Below are positions 36,001 through 37,848 of a stretch of 64,000 nt of DNA, one piece after another; within the stretch, counting starts at the first letter, position 1, and each line of letters starts with the position of its first letter. Below the pieces are notes generated by a model. It saw nothing but the letters and a program-made list of their open reading frames with translations. It was not told the origin of the DNA and made no database searches. This DNA is from Balanoglossus misakiensis (Eukaryota; Hemichordata): assembly GCA_040954595.2 (NCBI GenBank), contig CM082597.2:6572001-6636000 (forward strand), given 5' to 3'. The position numbers and the translations under genes were made by a program.

Positions 36001-37814
36001 AATGGAACTGTTCACCGATCAGCTTCTGCATTTGGAAATTCCTGGTTGGCCAAAACTCCAATTCCGTGCAGTTGTAGGGACGGAGAAGAAATTGACACCT
36101 GTGGAAAAGCCGGAATGTTGATTAGAATCAATGCCAGACAACAGTGTAATATTCTAAAGGTAGGAAGAAATTAGCATATTAACAATTGCTAACGCTTTCC
36201 AAACTAAATTCGGACTTCCACAATCAAAAAATACACATCCCTAATTGTAAAGGAATGAATTAGAGCTTTACAAATGTGACATAAGATTAATGTTAATAAC
36301 TGTTAATTTGTGCTACACCTTTCCAAAAGTGTTTGTGATCGTATAAATATCAGCTGAATTTTGGGGGAAAACACAAATATGTGAAAAATTCGCCCATTTT
36401 TTACTTTATTATGATTTTAATCAGATTGTCCAGATTGAACATTTTTACTAACAGTTGTTGCACAAAGATGTGTGTGATGTTTATCCAAATATTCTGTAAA
36501 TTGTCAATTTTACATACATTTCTTTGCAAGTAGCTTTGTTACATTGATAGTAACTTTGTCTTTTCTTATAAAAAAATCATATATGGATAGATAGATTAAA
36601 GGTATACAGTCACCTCCAATTTACATACGCCTATATATGGCTGAAATGGCATATTTGAGAACATATGGTGGCGTTCTTTTTTTCGTGTGTGCCACCAACT
36701 GAAAATTTGTGATTGGCTAATTCTCAATTTACCATGGTAACTATTGCTAACTTTCCATAGGTGACCGTATACCTTTAAACAGTTTCTCATTGTAAATGAT
36801 CTGTTGTTATTTTTGTTTGGTTTTACACAGGGACCATTATTTCGGCCAGCCCACAGTGTAGTAAACCCAGCTCCGTTCTATGAATCGTGTTTGTCTGATA
36901 TGTGTGCATGTCCTGTGCATGAAAAGTGTCTATGTGATGTATTGTTTGCCTATGCCTATGAAGCCAGGAGGAAGGGGATTGTGCTGGACTGGAGAAAATC
37001 GTCCTGTGGTGAGTACAAATCAATATTACGATCACTTATTTGCCAAATGTTTAAACCCTCTCACCCCTGTATCCCTGTATTGAGGTCCATCTTTGTCACA
37101 GGAAACAGTGGCTTTGGATCAAACCATGTGGTGAAAGGGTTAAAGGTGCACATTCATGGCGGAGAGCACATTGTTGTAATGAAGTTTGAAAACAATAATT
37201 TGTCAACAATGCAAGGTACAGAAGTGGTGTGAAATATACCCTTAAGTGGTAAAAAGTGTGTATAGCTAAAATCTCTGATTGGCCATGTCTCAACTTTCCA
37301 TGGTAACTGTGGCTAAATTTGCATACATTGTATACTTTTTAACTTCTGTAAAACACTTTATTTTCGCGAGCAATAAATTTACGCGAAATACGCGAGAGCC
37401 AAAATAGCGTGAAAATAAAAAGTCGCATAAATTGTTTTGAAGATAACAATGCAGTGAATGAAATAAGAGAACGCGAAAATTAATACTCGCGAAAAAGTGG
37501 CCTCTCTCGATATCGCGAAAATTTCGACTCGCGAAAATAAAGTGTTTTACAGTACTTCAGTACGCTAGGTGGATATTGGTTATGGATTGAAGAAATCTTT
37601 CATTTTTTTGTTTTCAGCGGTGAATTGTCCGAAAGGAGCAGTGTATAGTGAATGTACACCAGCCTGTATGGAGACCTGCGATACTGTCAATAGTTTGACG
37701 AGAAGTGAATGTATTCAAGACGATTGCGTTCCTGGTTGTATGTGTGCTGCGGGAACTGTACTCTATAATCTACAGTGTATTCCACCATCACAGTGTCCCA
37801 ACTTCAGGAAATGA
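304..37814 (+). CDS. Gene A: secreted EGF/VWC/VWD protein, kielin-chordin-like (5' partial, 54 exons)
   Basis: Spliced gene; exons are listed separately. In order: 24 EGF-like repeats, one cbEGF, 14 VWC domains, VWD with GDPH and CGLCGN motifs, C8, and a TIL domain ending in TGA at 37812-37814. Leaving out the doubtful 27-nt exon 7, the exons sum to 6,017 nt and all phases agree, giving 2,005 codons plus stop. VWC repeats followed by VWD-C8-TIL is the plan of KCP and BMPER/crossveinless-2, extracellular BMP-binding regulators, so a role in BMP signalling is inferred. No membrane segment precedes the stop, so secretion is likely; the signal peptide must lie before the window. The long EGF array is the odd part. 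Alternative: a lineage-specific matrix protein without BMP activity. Domain calls are strong, function is moderate. Confidence 0.9.
409..846 (+). repeat. Tandem duplication, period about 212 bp
   Basis: Unit 1 (409-620) begins at the exon 1 splice donor; unit 2 (621-846) begins with a donor-like GTGAGTTTTGGTGACAAC matching GTAAGTTTTGATGACAAC. Both contain a short palindrome around GTATTTTCACC and end in a run about CACAAACCACAGTC. Confidence 0.8.
983..1144. repeat. Pentanucleotide microsatellite with a variant core (TGTAT/TGCAT)
   Basis: A pure 5-bp array. The outer blocks are TGTAT units; the central block (about 1040-1097) is TGCAT units. One T-to-C change has spread through the middle of the array, leaving flanks of the original unit on both sides. 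Open frames through it are meaningless. Confidence 0.95.
1291..1392 (+). CDS. Gene A exon 2: EGF-like repeat 2
   Basis: Phase 1-1 exon, 34 residues after joining, starting EIPECDPPCQNGGIC. Six cysteines in the standard spacing of this array. Near-duplicate of exon 10. Preceded by TCTTGACAG, followed by GTAGGT. Confidence 0.88.
1459..1651. mobile_element. Inverted-repeat element, family 2, copy a
   Basis: Begins TTAAAGGTATACGGTCACC and ends with the reverse complement GGTGACCGTATACCTTTAA. The interior carries CATATATGGC, a T-rich stretch, TGTGCCACCCACTGAAAATC and CCATGGTAACTG. It has no coding capacity, so it looks like a MITE. Confidence 0.85.
2052..2141 (+). CDS. Gene A exon 3: EGF-like repeat 3
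   Basis: Phase 1-1 exon reading VCDPPCINGLCLNGQC and on to GAQCETG. Six cysteines, with a shorter second loop (x4) than its neighbours. The acceptor lies after a long CT-rich tract (2010-2046) that serves as a polypyrimidine tract. Confidence 0.87.
2226..2363. mobile_element. Inverted-repeat element, family 7, copy a
   Basis: Starts ATTAAAGGGGTGCAGTCG and ends CGGCGCGACGACCC plus TTAAAG. The interior GTGTCCCCCTTGATGAGAAT and TCCTCCCATACCAGC are shared with the longer copy at 13058-13304. Confidence 0.7.
2721..2825 (+). CDS. Gene A exon 4: EGF-like repeat 4
   Basis: Phase 1-1 exon, EITPICDPPCQNGGTC onward. Six cysteines; CQNGGTC fits the O-fucose consensus. It closely resembles exons 1 and 9, so it is probably from the same duplication series. 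Confidence 0.88.
2862..3231. mobile_element. Inverted-repeat element, family 3, copy a
   Basis: About 370 bp from ATTAAAGGGACACAGTCTCT to GGCTTTGTCCCTTTAA. It is a foldback with a second inner inverted repeat around TTTTTACTCTCATATCCTAC. It starts 37 nt after the exon 4 donor. Confidence 0.85.
3568..3669 (+). CDS. Gene A exon 5: EGF-like repeat 5
   Basis: Phase 1-1 exon, EIPVCNPPCQNGGVC onward, ending CSLIG. Six cysteines in the standard spacing. Splice sites TTGACAG and GTAAGT. Confidence 0.88.
   Translation, partial: KSQCVIHHVRMAEFVFLMAVFVLRDMMALTVLS
3771..3965. mobile_element. Inverted-repeat element, family 1, copy 1
   Basis: Begins TACTGTAAAACACTTTATTT and ends TACAGTA, with the shared interior GCGAGAGCCAAAATAGC and CAGTGGCCTCTCT. 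It fills most of the intron between exons 5 and 6; the right end is 64 nt from exon 6. Confidence 0.88.
4030..4128 (+). CDS. Gene A exon 6: EGF-like repeat 6
   Basis: Phase 1-1 exon, VYQPCIPDCLNGDCINGIC onward, ending CGLQG. Six cysteines; the second loop is short, as in exon 3. Acceptor CTGTTGCAG, donor GTAAAT. Confidence 0.87.
4452..4478 (+). CDS. Gene A exon 7 (doubtful): 27-nt partial EGF micro-exon
   Basis: After TTTACTTTCAG the sequence reads ECDPPCSPDG in the array's phase, then a donor GTAGGT. It is phase 1-1 and 27 nt long, so it would keep the frame, but it has only the first two EGF cysteines. It may be a spliced remnant or an EGF exon truncated by decay. Confidence 0.35.
4837..4940 (+). 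pseudogene. Probable decayed EGF exon of gene A
   Basis: After TGATGACAG the reading frame in the array's phase runs AKCNFVC, then a CTGT/TGTC repeat, then CKADGIC, Q-I-Y-V and CTCIAGCGC. This resembles the EGF cysteine ladder, but a small microsatellite sits where QNGG should be and there is no good phase-1 donor after the last cysteine. It is not needed for the main frame. Confidence 0.4.
5044..5136 (+). CDS. Gene A exon 8: EGF-like repeat 7
   Basis: Phase 1-1 exon, DGCMPPCLNGGFCVAGQC onward, ending QCEEG. Six cysteines with standard spacing apart from a short third loop (x4). Acceptor CTATTCCAG, donor GTATAT. Confidence 0.86.
5152..5233. repeat. Short palindrome near the exon 8 donor
   Basis: CTGTTGACATAGTCTAGTA is followed 40-50 bp later by TACTAGACTACTGTTGACAT, an imperfect inverted/direct arrangement around GGCCGTAT and ATACGGC. 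It lies just after the exon 8 splice donor. No function is evident. Confidence 0.5.
6276..6380 (+). CDS. Gene A exon 9: EGF-like repeat 8
   Basis: Phase 1-1 exon, GIIPVCDPPCQNGGTCQPAG onward. It differs from exon 1 by only a few residues and carries the same CQNGGTC O-fucose consensus. Together with exon 10 it forms a duplicated pair matching exons 1 and 2. Confidence 0.88.
6612..6778. mobile_element. Inverted-repeat element, family 5, copy a (short)
   Basis: Left end TTTTAAAGACTGACGATCAT, right end ATGATCGTCGTCCTTTAAAA. The interior has the family marker AAATAGTGGACTGCCTTC. It is a short, complete-looking foldback in the intron between exons 9 and 10. Confidence 0.8.
6830..6931 (+). CDS. 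Gene A exon 10: EGF-like repeat 9
   Basis: Phase 1-1 exon, EIPECDPPCQNGGICHSEG onward. Nearly identical to exon 2, including the TTGACAG acceptor context. Six cysteines in standard spacing. Confidence 0.88.
7406..7507 (+). CDS. Gene A exon 11: EGF-like repeat 10
   Basis: Phase 1-1 exon, VPQICIPECQNGGLCIEGNC onward, ending CSIPG. Six cysteines. Acceptor TTTCCAG, donor GTAAGA. Confidence 0.88.
7532..7885. mobile_element. Inverted-repeat element, family 3, copy b
   Basis: GTTAAAGGGGACAAAGTC to GACTTTGTCCCTTTAA. Internal nested palindrome: AGAGTAAAAATCTCGCCAAA pairs with TTTTGGCGAGTTTTTCACTC. It begins 25 nt after the exon 11 donor. Confidence 0.87.
8221..8313 (+). CDS. Gene A exon 12: EGF-like repeat 11
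   Basis: Phase 1-1 exon, ECDVPCENGGFCQEGSC onward, ending CNLIG. Six cysteines. Acceptor TTCATCCCAG, donor GTATGT. Confidence 0.87.
8816..8908 (+). CDS. Gene A exon 13: EGF-like repeat 12
   Basis: Phase 1-1 exon, VCEPECKNGGVCVSGQC onward, ending CSVEG. Six cysteines. Acceptor CAATCTAG, donor GTAAGA. Confidence 0.86.
9256..9345 (+). CDS. Gene A exon 14: EGF-like repeat 13
   Basis: Phase 1-1 exon, VCNPPCVEGICINGQC onward, ending CSQI. Six cysteines with a short second loop. The donor is A|GTAGGT at 9346; a second GT at 9350 would break the phase. Confidence 0.84.
9841..9933 (+). CDS. Gene A exon 15: EGF-like repeat 14
   Basis: Phase 1-1 exon, ICIPSCQNGGICSDGVC onward, ending CSVT. Six cysteines. 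Strong pyrimidine-rich acceptor (TTTTTTTCTTCTTATAG) and donor GTAAGT. Confidence 0.88.
10476..10571 (+). CDS. Gene A exon 16: EGF-like repeat 15
   Basis: Phase 1-1 exon, NCIPECQNGGICRSGVC onward. Six cysteines; the last loop is TDDWYGVD, where most repeats have a LEGY type. Acceptor ATTCCAG, donor GTGAGT. Confidence 0.87.
10684..10895. mobile_element. Inverted-repeat element, family 1, copy 2 (reverse orientation)
   Basis: TATTGTAAAACACTTTATTT to AAATAAAGTGTTTTACAGTA. The interior reads in the opposite sense to copy 1 (AGAGAGGCCACTG before GCTATTTTGGCTCTCGCG). It starts about 112 nt after exon 16. Confidence 0.88.
11130..11234 (+). CDS. Gene A exon 17: EGF-like repeat 16
   Basis: Phase 1-1 exon, IPVAHCNPPCENGGTC onward, ending CTIK. 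Six cysteines; CENGGTC fits the O-fucose consensus. Acceptor TGATTTCAG, donor GTGAGT. Confidence 0.87.
11449..11553 (+). CDS. Gene A exon 18: EGF-like repeat 17
   Basis: Phase 1-1 exon, LPDENCDPPCQNGGQC onward, ending YCSIEG. Six cysteines. Separated from exon 17 by only 214 nt, one of the shortest introns in the gene. Confidence 0.87.
12078..12173 (+). CDS. Gene A exon 19: EGF-like repeat 18
   Basis: Phase 1-1 exon, GKECIPPCQNGGVCSDGTC onward, ending CSE. Six cysteines. Acceptor CTTTACAG, donor GTAAGA. Confidence 0.88.
12828..12926 (+). CDS. Gene A exon 20: EGF-like repeat 19
   Basis: Phase 1-1 exon, FVTCISSCQNGGICFNGIC onward, ending CSIPG. Six cysteines. Pyrimidine-rich acceptor (CCTTTTTTGTTTTGTAG), donor GTAAAA. 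Confidence 0.87.
13058..13304. mobile_element. Inverted-repeat element, family 7, copy b
   Basis: TTTAAAGAGAAGGGGTCGTC at the left and GCGGCGCGACGACCCCTTTA at the right. Shares GTGTCCCCCTTGATGAGAAT with the copy at 2226-2363 but has about 110 bp more interior. Confidence 0.8.
13657..13755 (+). CDS. Gene A exon 21: EGF-like repeat 20 (tandem acceptor)
   Basis: Phase 1-1 exon, VGDRCYPACVNGGFC onward, ending CSI. Six cysteines. The acceptor is CAGTAG, a NAGNAG pair: use of the second AG (exon start 13660) removes one residue and keeps the frame. Donor GTAAGT. Confidence 0.85.
13965..14326. mobile_element. Dispersed element, family 4, copy A
   Basis: Shares CATATTGACTGGCCA, CAACAGTATATGTCTGTAAC, AAACAGACTGTTTC, GATGCCCGGCAGGCAACAGC and CAATTGATGAATGAGAACAC with a reverse-oriented copy at 62834-63164. 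It contains an internal palindrome around AAACAGACTGTTTC and GAAACAGTCTGTTTT. No coding capacity seen. Confidence 0.8.
14479..14583 (+). CDS. Gene A exon 22: EGF-like repeat 21
   Basis: Phase 1-1 exon, NINPDCEPACQNNGVC onward, ending CSQIG. Six cysteines. Acceptor TGTTTCACAG, donor GTCAGT. Confidence 0.86.
   Translation: MSILIVNPLVRIMVYVLVENVPVLVDSQGKTVHK
14935..15030 (+). CDS. Gene A exon 23: EGF-like repeat 22
   Basis: Phase 1-1 exon, GDDCDPGCINGSVCLLNQC onward, ending CYYG. Six cysteines. Acceptor GAAAACAG, donor GTGAGT. Confidence 0.86.
15129..15339. mobile_element. Inverted-repeat element, family 1, copy 3
   Basis: TACTGTGATACACTTTATTT to AAATAAAGTGTTTTACAGTA, same orientation as copy 1. 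It begins 98 nt after the exon 23 donor. Confidence 0.87.
15797..15892 (+). CDS. Gene A exon 24: EGF-like repeat 23
   Basis: Phase 1-1 exon, EIPCIPDCKNDGICFQGYC onward, ending CSK. Six cysteines. Acceptor GTTTTTACAG, donor GTAAAT. Confidence 0.87.
16279..16362 (+). CDS. Gene A exon 25: EGF-like repeat 24, shortened N-terminal loop
   Basis: Phase 1-1 exon, SVCLCENGICNGGEC onward, ending LCDEG. The first loop is reduced to one residue (CLC) where the others have three, so it is an abbreviated EGF just before the calcium-binding one. Acceptor TACTTCTCAG, donor GTAAGT. Confidence 0.83.
16503..16637 (+). CDS. Gene A exon 26: calcium-binding EGF
   Basis: Phase 1-1 exon, longer than the others (135 nt), starting DINEC, the calcium-binding EGF signature. 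CINSRGSFMC fits the Asp/Asn beta-hydroxylation consensus C-x-[DN]-x4-[FY]-x-C. It joins the EGF array to the VWC array. Confidence 0.9.
16962..17044 (+). CDS. Gene A exon 27: VWC 1, N-terminal half
   Basis: Enters in phase 1 and leaves in phase 0. Reads GCYFQPHDFTYSSGDTWILD and ends CINCTCQ, the CxxCxC signature of the first VWC half. Confidence 0.88.
17082..17271. mobile_element. Inverted-repeat element, family 1, copy 4
   Basis: TACTGTAAAACACATTATTT to AAATAAAGTGTTTTACAGTA. Starts 37 nt after the exon 27 donor, inside the intron that splits VWC 1. Confidence 0.87.
17601..17688 (+). CDS. Gene A exon 28: VWC 1, C-terminal half
   Basis: Phase 0 to 1. NNVITCTQCPVLPC, then GECCPHCKG, the CCPxC signature that closes a VWC. 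Acceptor TATTTCAG, donor GTTAGT. Confidence 0.88.
17979..18066. repeat. Tetranucleotide microsatellite (ATTG)n
   Basis: About 20 units of ATTG with one GAATG interruption near 17996. Intronic, between VWC 1 and VWC 2. Confidence 0.95.
18106..18522. repeat. Dispersed element, family 6, copy a, with internal 97-bp tandem repeats
   Basis: Ends look like TTTAACCCTAACACTGCC and GGTAGGGTTTTAA. Inside, a 97-bp unit beginning GACTGCCAAGTGTGTGTTAA is repeated from 18190, 18287 and (partial) 18384. A single-unit copy lies at 32468-32777. Confidence 0.82.
18597..18770 (+). CDS. Gene A exon 29: VWC 2 (whole domain in one exon)
   Basis: Phase 1-1 exon of 174 nt holding an entire VWC: CVFNNIEYHH at the start, CEICSCSEG in the middle, CCHSCQG at the end. 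It lacks the phase-0 intron that splits most other VWCs in this gene. Confidence 0.9.
19256..19338 (+). CDS. Gene A exon 30: VWC 3, N-terminal half
   Basis: Phase 1 to 0. ECLYNGYISNDGEIF, ending CSQCQCL. Acceptor TTTCAACAG, donor GTAAGT. Confidence 0.88.
19749..19836 (+). CDS. Gene A exon 31: VWC 3, C-terminal half
   Basis: Phase 0 to 1. KGSVMCLVQDCPLVTC, then GPCCPVCEG. Acceptor CTGTTCCAG, donor GTGACT. Confidence 0.88.
19934..20268. mobile_element. Inverted-repeat element, family 8, copy a
   Basis: TTAAAAGCCTCTAGAGCTGC at the left, GGCAGCTCTAGAGGCTTTAC at the right. Interior words GCATCAGTTTG and AAGCTTATTTAGATGGA reappear reversed in the copy at 34952-35304. Confidence 0.8.
20564..20649 (+). 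CDS. Gene A exon 32: VWC 4, N-terminal half
   Basis: Phase 1 to 0. ASCFFDGNEFQSGETF, ending CTICWCS. Acceptor ATTCCCAG, donor GTAAGT. Confidence 0.88.
20874..21068 (+). CDS. Gene A exon 33: VWC 4 C-half fused to VWC 5 N-half
   Basis: Phase 0-0 exon of 65 codons. DGQIGCEPVLCPELPC and GQCCPTC close VWC 4; CVDASGIIYPFGQTW and CQSCTCQ open VWC 5. The phase-1 intron between the two domains is absent. Confidence 0.88.
21132..21307. mobile_element. Inverted-repeat element, family 1, copy 5 (left end missing)
   Basis: Starts inside the element at TTCGCCAAATACGCGAGAGC and ends at AAAGTGTTTTACAGTA. The left terminal repeat is lost. It lies between exons 33 and 34, 63 nt from one and 96 nt from the other. 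Confidence 0.85.
21404..21497 (+). CDS. Gene A exon 34: VWC 5, C-terminal half
   Basis: Phase 0 to 1. IDGQITCTTVTCTESC, then QCCPDCNG. Acceptor CCCTCTTCAG, donor GTAAGT. Confidence 0.88.
21658..22010. mobile_element. Inverted-repeat element, family 5, copy b
   Basis: Begins CTTAAAGATGG followed by GATCATCTTATGCGCATGTG and carries AAATAGTGGACTGCCTTC, CCGCCATCTTGTCTGTTGTT and TCTGGTTTGGCACAC, shared with the copies near 30.2-30.9 kb. The right boundary is approximate. Confidence 0.72.
22129..22302 (+). CDS. Gene A exon 35: VWC 6 (whole domain in one exon)
   Basis: Phase 1-1, 174 nt, the same length and layout as exon 29. CTYGGENHRDGAVF, CSECTCTSG and CCPLCQG. The acceptor follows TTTTTTTGATAG. 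Confidence 0.9.
22401..22611. mobile_element. Inverted-repeat element, family 1, copy 6 (reverse orientation)
   Basis: TACTGAAAAACACTTTATTT to AAATAAAGTATTTTACAGTA. Begins 98 nt after exon 35. The rest of the 1.1-kb intron to 23430 holds nothing recognised. Confidence 0.87.
23431..23504 (+). CDS. Gene A exon 36: VWC 7, N-terminal half
   Basis: Phase 1 to 0. DCLYDGQYIRNMNTIKDG, ending CITCLCT. Short for a VWC N-half. Resembles exon 30 (ECLYNG). Confidence 0.87.
24300..24399 (+). CDS. Gene A exon 37: VWC 7, C-terminal half
   Basis: Phase 0 to 1. FGNVTCGNMEICPILEC, then DSCCPVCQE. Acceptor GTCTGCATAG, donor GTAAGG. The intron before it holds a C-rich tract at 24190-24245. Confidence 0.87.
24642..24730 (+). 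CDS. Gene A exon 38: VWC 8, N-terminal half
   Basis: Phase 1 to 0. NPVCVTGDGTEYQPGQMW, ending CLQCTCQ. Acceptor TTTATTTGTAG, donor GTTTGT (weaker than most). Confidence 0.86.
25242..25418 (+). CDS. Gene A exon 39: VWC 8 C-half fused to VWC 9 N-half
   Basis: Phase 0-0, 59 codons. PDSKITCTELECPVTC and DCCPDC close VWC 8; CEYNNILYADGDRF and CRSCLCL open VWC 9. Same fused layout as exon 33. Confidence 0.88.
25661..25754 (+). CDS. Gene A exon 40: VWC 9, C-terminal half
   Basis: Phase 0 to 1. DGTVTCNLTVCEATTC, then GQCCPKCLG. Acceptor GTATTTACAG, donor GTAAGT. Confidence 0.88.
26111..26196 (+). CDS. Gene A exon 41: VWC 10, N-terminal half
   Basis: Phase 1 to 0. DCQVIDGTTYHHGDMW, ending CTTCICD. 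Acceptor CTTTGTTTAG, donor GTAAGT. Confidence 0.88.
26219..26395. mobile_element. Inverted-repeat element, family 3, copy c (internally deleted)
   Basis: TTAAAGGGACAAAGTCTCTC to GACTTTGTCCCTTTAA in 177 bp; the nested central palindrome of the longer copies is missing. Starts 23 nt after the exon 41 donor. Confidence 0.85.
26698..26910. mobile_element. Inverted-repeat element, family 1, copy 7
   Basis: TACTGTAAAACACTTTATTT to AAATAAAGTGTTTCACAGTA, same orientation as copy 1. Ends 46 nt before exon 42, so the branch point region is squeezed between the element and the exon. Confidence 0.87.
26957..27130 (+). CDS. Gene A exon 42: VWC 10 C-half fused to VWC 11 N-half
   Basis: Phase 0-0, 58 codons. 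DQDISCTTVTCPAPC and QCCQACIG close VWC 10; CEFRGVTYKEGAIF and CLECQCS open VWC 11. Acceptor TGTTGACAG, donor GTAAGA. Confidence 0.88.
28037..28136 (+). CDS. Gene A exon 43: VWC 11, C-terminal half
   Basis: Phase 0 to 1. EGILLCLPILCPTLNC, then SACCPACTG. Acceptor GTGGTTACAG, donor GTCAGT. Confidence 0.87.
28520..28620 (+). CDS. Gene A exon 44: VWC 12, N-terminal half
   Basis: Phase 1 to 0. GEPLERVCESNTTGIVYQNG, ending CTSCMCM. Acceptor CCTATATAG, donor GTAAGT. Confidence 0.87.
28752..29560. mobile_element. Large foldback element with G- and C-rich arms
   Basis: Left TAGGCTGCATTCACAAACAC then CTCTGGAGG and a G run; right a C run, CCTCCAGAGG, then TGTTTGTGAATGCAGCCT. The interior has several strings of six to nine C. 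About 0.8 kb, intronic between VWC 12 halves. No convincing protein. Confidence 0.85.
29795..29894 (+). CDS. Gene A exon 45: VWC 12, C-terminal half
   Basis: Phase 0 to 1. DGHVSCDVKLCPELEC, then GECCPRCAS. Acceptor TTTTCTGTCAG, donor GTAAGT. Confidence 0.88.
29965..30125. repeat. Compound tetranucleotide microsatellite (CTGT)n (ATGT)n
   Basis: Alternating CTGT and ATGT blocks. It follows exon 45 by 70 nt. Open frames through it (SVCLSVC, YVCMYVC) are repeat translations. Confidence 0.95.
30238..30571. mobile_element. Family 5 element, copy c (forward half of an inverted pair)
   Basis: From about GTTAATGGCCAACGATGG to CATAAGATGATCACTGCACT plus TTAAAG. Contains AAATAGTGGACTGCCTTC and CCGCCATCTTGTCTGTTGTC. 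A reversed copy follows at once. Confidence 0.75.
30572..30873. mobile_element. Family 5 element, copy d (reverse half of an inverted pair)
   Basis: Reverse complement of the family: AACAACAGACAAGATGGCGG, GAAGGCAGTCCACTATTT and ending GATCTATTGCCTTTAA. With copy c it makes a large imperfect hairpin. The left boundary is approximate. Confidence 0.72.
30963..31054 (+). CDS. Gene A exon 46: VWC 13, N-terminal half
   Basis: Phase 1 to 0. SPLECSFENQIYKTGEQF, ending CSLCTCL. Acceptor TTCTATTTACAG, donor GTAAGT. Confidence 0.87.
31550..31754. mobile_element. Inverted-repeat element, family 1, copy 8 (reverse orientation)
   Basis: TACTGTAAAACACTTTATTT to AAATAACATGTTTTACAGTA. The only family 1 copy more than 300 nt from the nearest exon. 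Confidence 0.87.
32070..32207 (+). CDS. Gene A exon 47: VWC 13 C-half fused to the start of VWC 14
   Basis: Phase 0-0, 46 codons. DGEVTCERPNCEQINC and GSCCPRC close VWC 13; SYCMYKGRRYQ begins VWC 14. An extra phase-0 intron therefore cuts VWC 14 early. Acceptor TCTGTTAAG, donor GTAACA. Confidence 0.86.
32468..32777. repeat. Dispersed element, family 6, copy b (single unit)
   Basis: ATTAACACTAACGCTGCCAA to AGTAGCATTAGGGTTAAT. Shares GTGTGTTAATCAGTAGGGCC and TCTAAGTACGTATGAGAGCC with 18106-18522 but has only one copy of the 97-bp unit. Ends 73 nt before exon 48. Confidence 0.82.
32851..32949 (+). CDS. Gene A exon 48: VWC 14, middle part
   Basis: Phase 0-0, 33 codons. SGETWHVGCDICDCFNG and SCVQEVCQPLTC. 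Holds the CxxCxC core and the following cysteines without the usual intron at CxC. Acceptor CTTTTCAG, donor GTAAGT. Confidence 0.86.
33296..33347 (+). CDS. Gene A exon 49: VWC 14, end
   Basis: Phase 0 to 1, 52 nt. EEEIGHIDGECCQKCVP, the closing CCxxC of the last VWC. Acceptor TATATTTCCAG, donor GTGAGT. Confidence 0.86.
33840..34012. mobile_element. Inverted-repeat element, family 2, copy b (right end shortened)
   Basis: AAAGGTATACAGTCACC, CCATGGCAAATTG, CAGTGGGTGGCACACGCG and CATATATGGGCGTATG, then CTTTAAG. Reverse orientation to copy a, with part of the right arm missing. Ends 27 nt before exon 50 and stays open in that exon's frame. Confidence 0.82.
34040..34336 (+). CDS. Gene A exon 50: VWD domain, first part
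   Basis: Phase 1-1, 297 nt. KSASCIVFGDPHYRTYDG opens the von Willebrand D domain; GDPH is at 34063-34074, the motif where crossveinless-2 and some mucins are cleaved. No intron up to GTAAGT. Acceptor CGTCTTTTTACAG. Confidence 0.9.
34952..35304. mobile_element. Inverted-repeat element, family 8, copy b (reverse orientation)
   Basis: AATGCCTCTAGAGCTGTCAC at the left, TTGGCAGCTATAGGGGCTTT at the right. TCCATCTAAATAAGCTTACT and CAAACTGATGCAAATGCAAG match the reverse of copy a. Ends 54 nt before exon 51. Confidence 0.8.
35359..35506 (+). CDS. Gene A exon 51: VWD domain, second part
   Basis: Phase 1 to 2. Reads GLMVVVHTSIGIRVSWDG and RLCGLCGNFNDNPGDDF. CGLCGN (35460-35477) is the typical D-domain CxxC motif. 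Acceptor ACATGACAG, donor GTAAGT. Confidence 0.9.
35592..35780. mobile_element. Inverted-repeat element, family 1, copy 9
   Basis: TACTGTAAAACACTTTATTT to CGAAAAGTGTTTTACAGTA, with part of the right arm deleted. Begins 85 nt after exon 51. Confidence 0.87.
35994..36159 (+). CDS. Gene A exon 52: VWD end and start of C8
   Basis: Phase 2 to 0. MDVNGTVHRSASAFGNSW, then IPCSCRDGEEIDTC and QQCNILK. The first C8 cysteines are here. Acceptor CCAATTTCAG, donor GTAGGA. Confidence 0.88.
36596..36779. mobile_element. Inverted-repeat element, family 2, copy c
   Basis: TTAAAGGTATACAGTCACCT to GGTGACCGTATACCTTTAA, with CATATATGGCTG and CCATGGTAACT inside. It ends about 50 nt before exon 53. Confidence 0.87.
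36831..37008 (+). CDS. Gene A exon 53: C8 domain
   Basis: Phase 0 to 1. GPLFRPAHSVVNPAPFYESC, then DMCACPVHEKCLCDVL and AYAYEARRKG. Matches the C8 cysteine pattern that follows VWD in KCP/BMPER-type proteins. Donor GTGAGT. Confidence 0.9.
37255..37342. mobile_element. Family 2 remnant (one arm)
   Basis: TGTGTATAGCTAAAATCTCT, CCATGGTAACTGTGGCTAAA and a worn GTATACTTTTTAA end. The left arm is gone; it abuts a family 1 element. Confidence 0.6.
37344..37554. mobile_element. Inverted-repeat element, family 1, copy 10
   Basis: TTCTGTAAAACACTTTATTT to AAATAAAGTGTTTTACAGTA. Interior palindromes are well kept. Ends 63 nt before exon 54. Confidence 0.88.
37618..37814 (+). CDS. Gene A exon 54: TIL domain and stop
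   Basis: Enters in phase 1. AVNCPKGAVYSECTPAC, ECIQDDCVPGCMC and CIPPSQCPNFRK then TGA. Cysteine-rich trypsin-inhibitor-like domain, the usual end of KCP/BMPER. No transmembrane or GPI-type tail follows. Confidence 0.9.
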
Positions 37815-37848
37815 TCTTCCTTTGAGTCTTTGATGAATGACACAATCA

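Noticed and set aside
304-37814. Gene A as SCO-spondin or a mucin
   Set aside because: Single VWD near the end, no thrombospondin type 1 repeats, no Pro/Ser/Thr-rich mucin stretch and no cystine-knot end.
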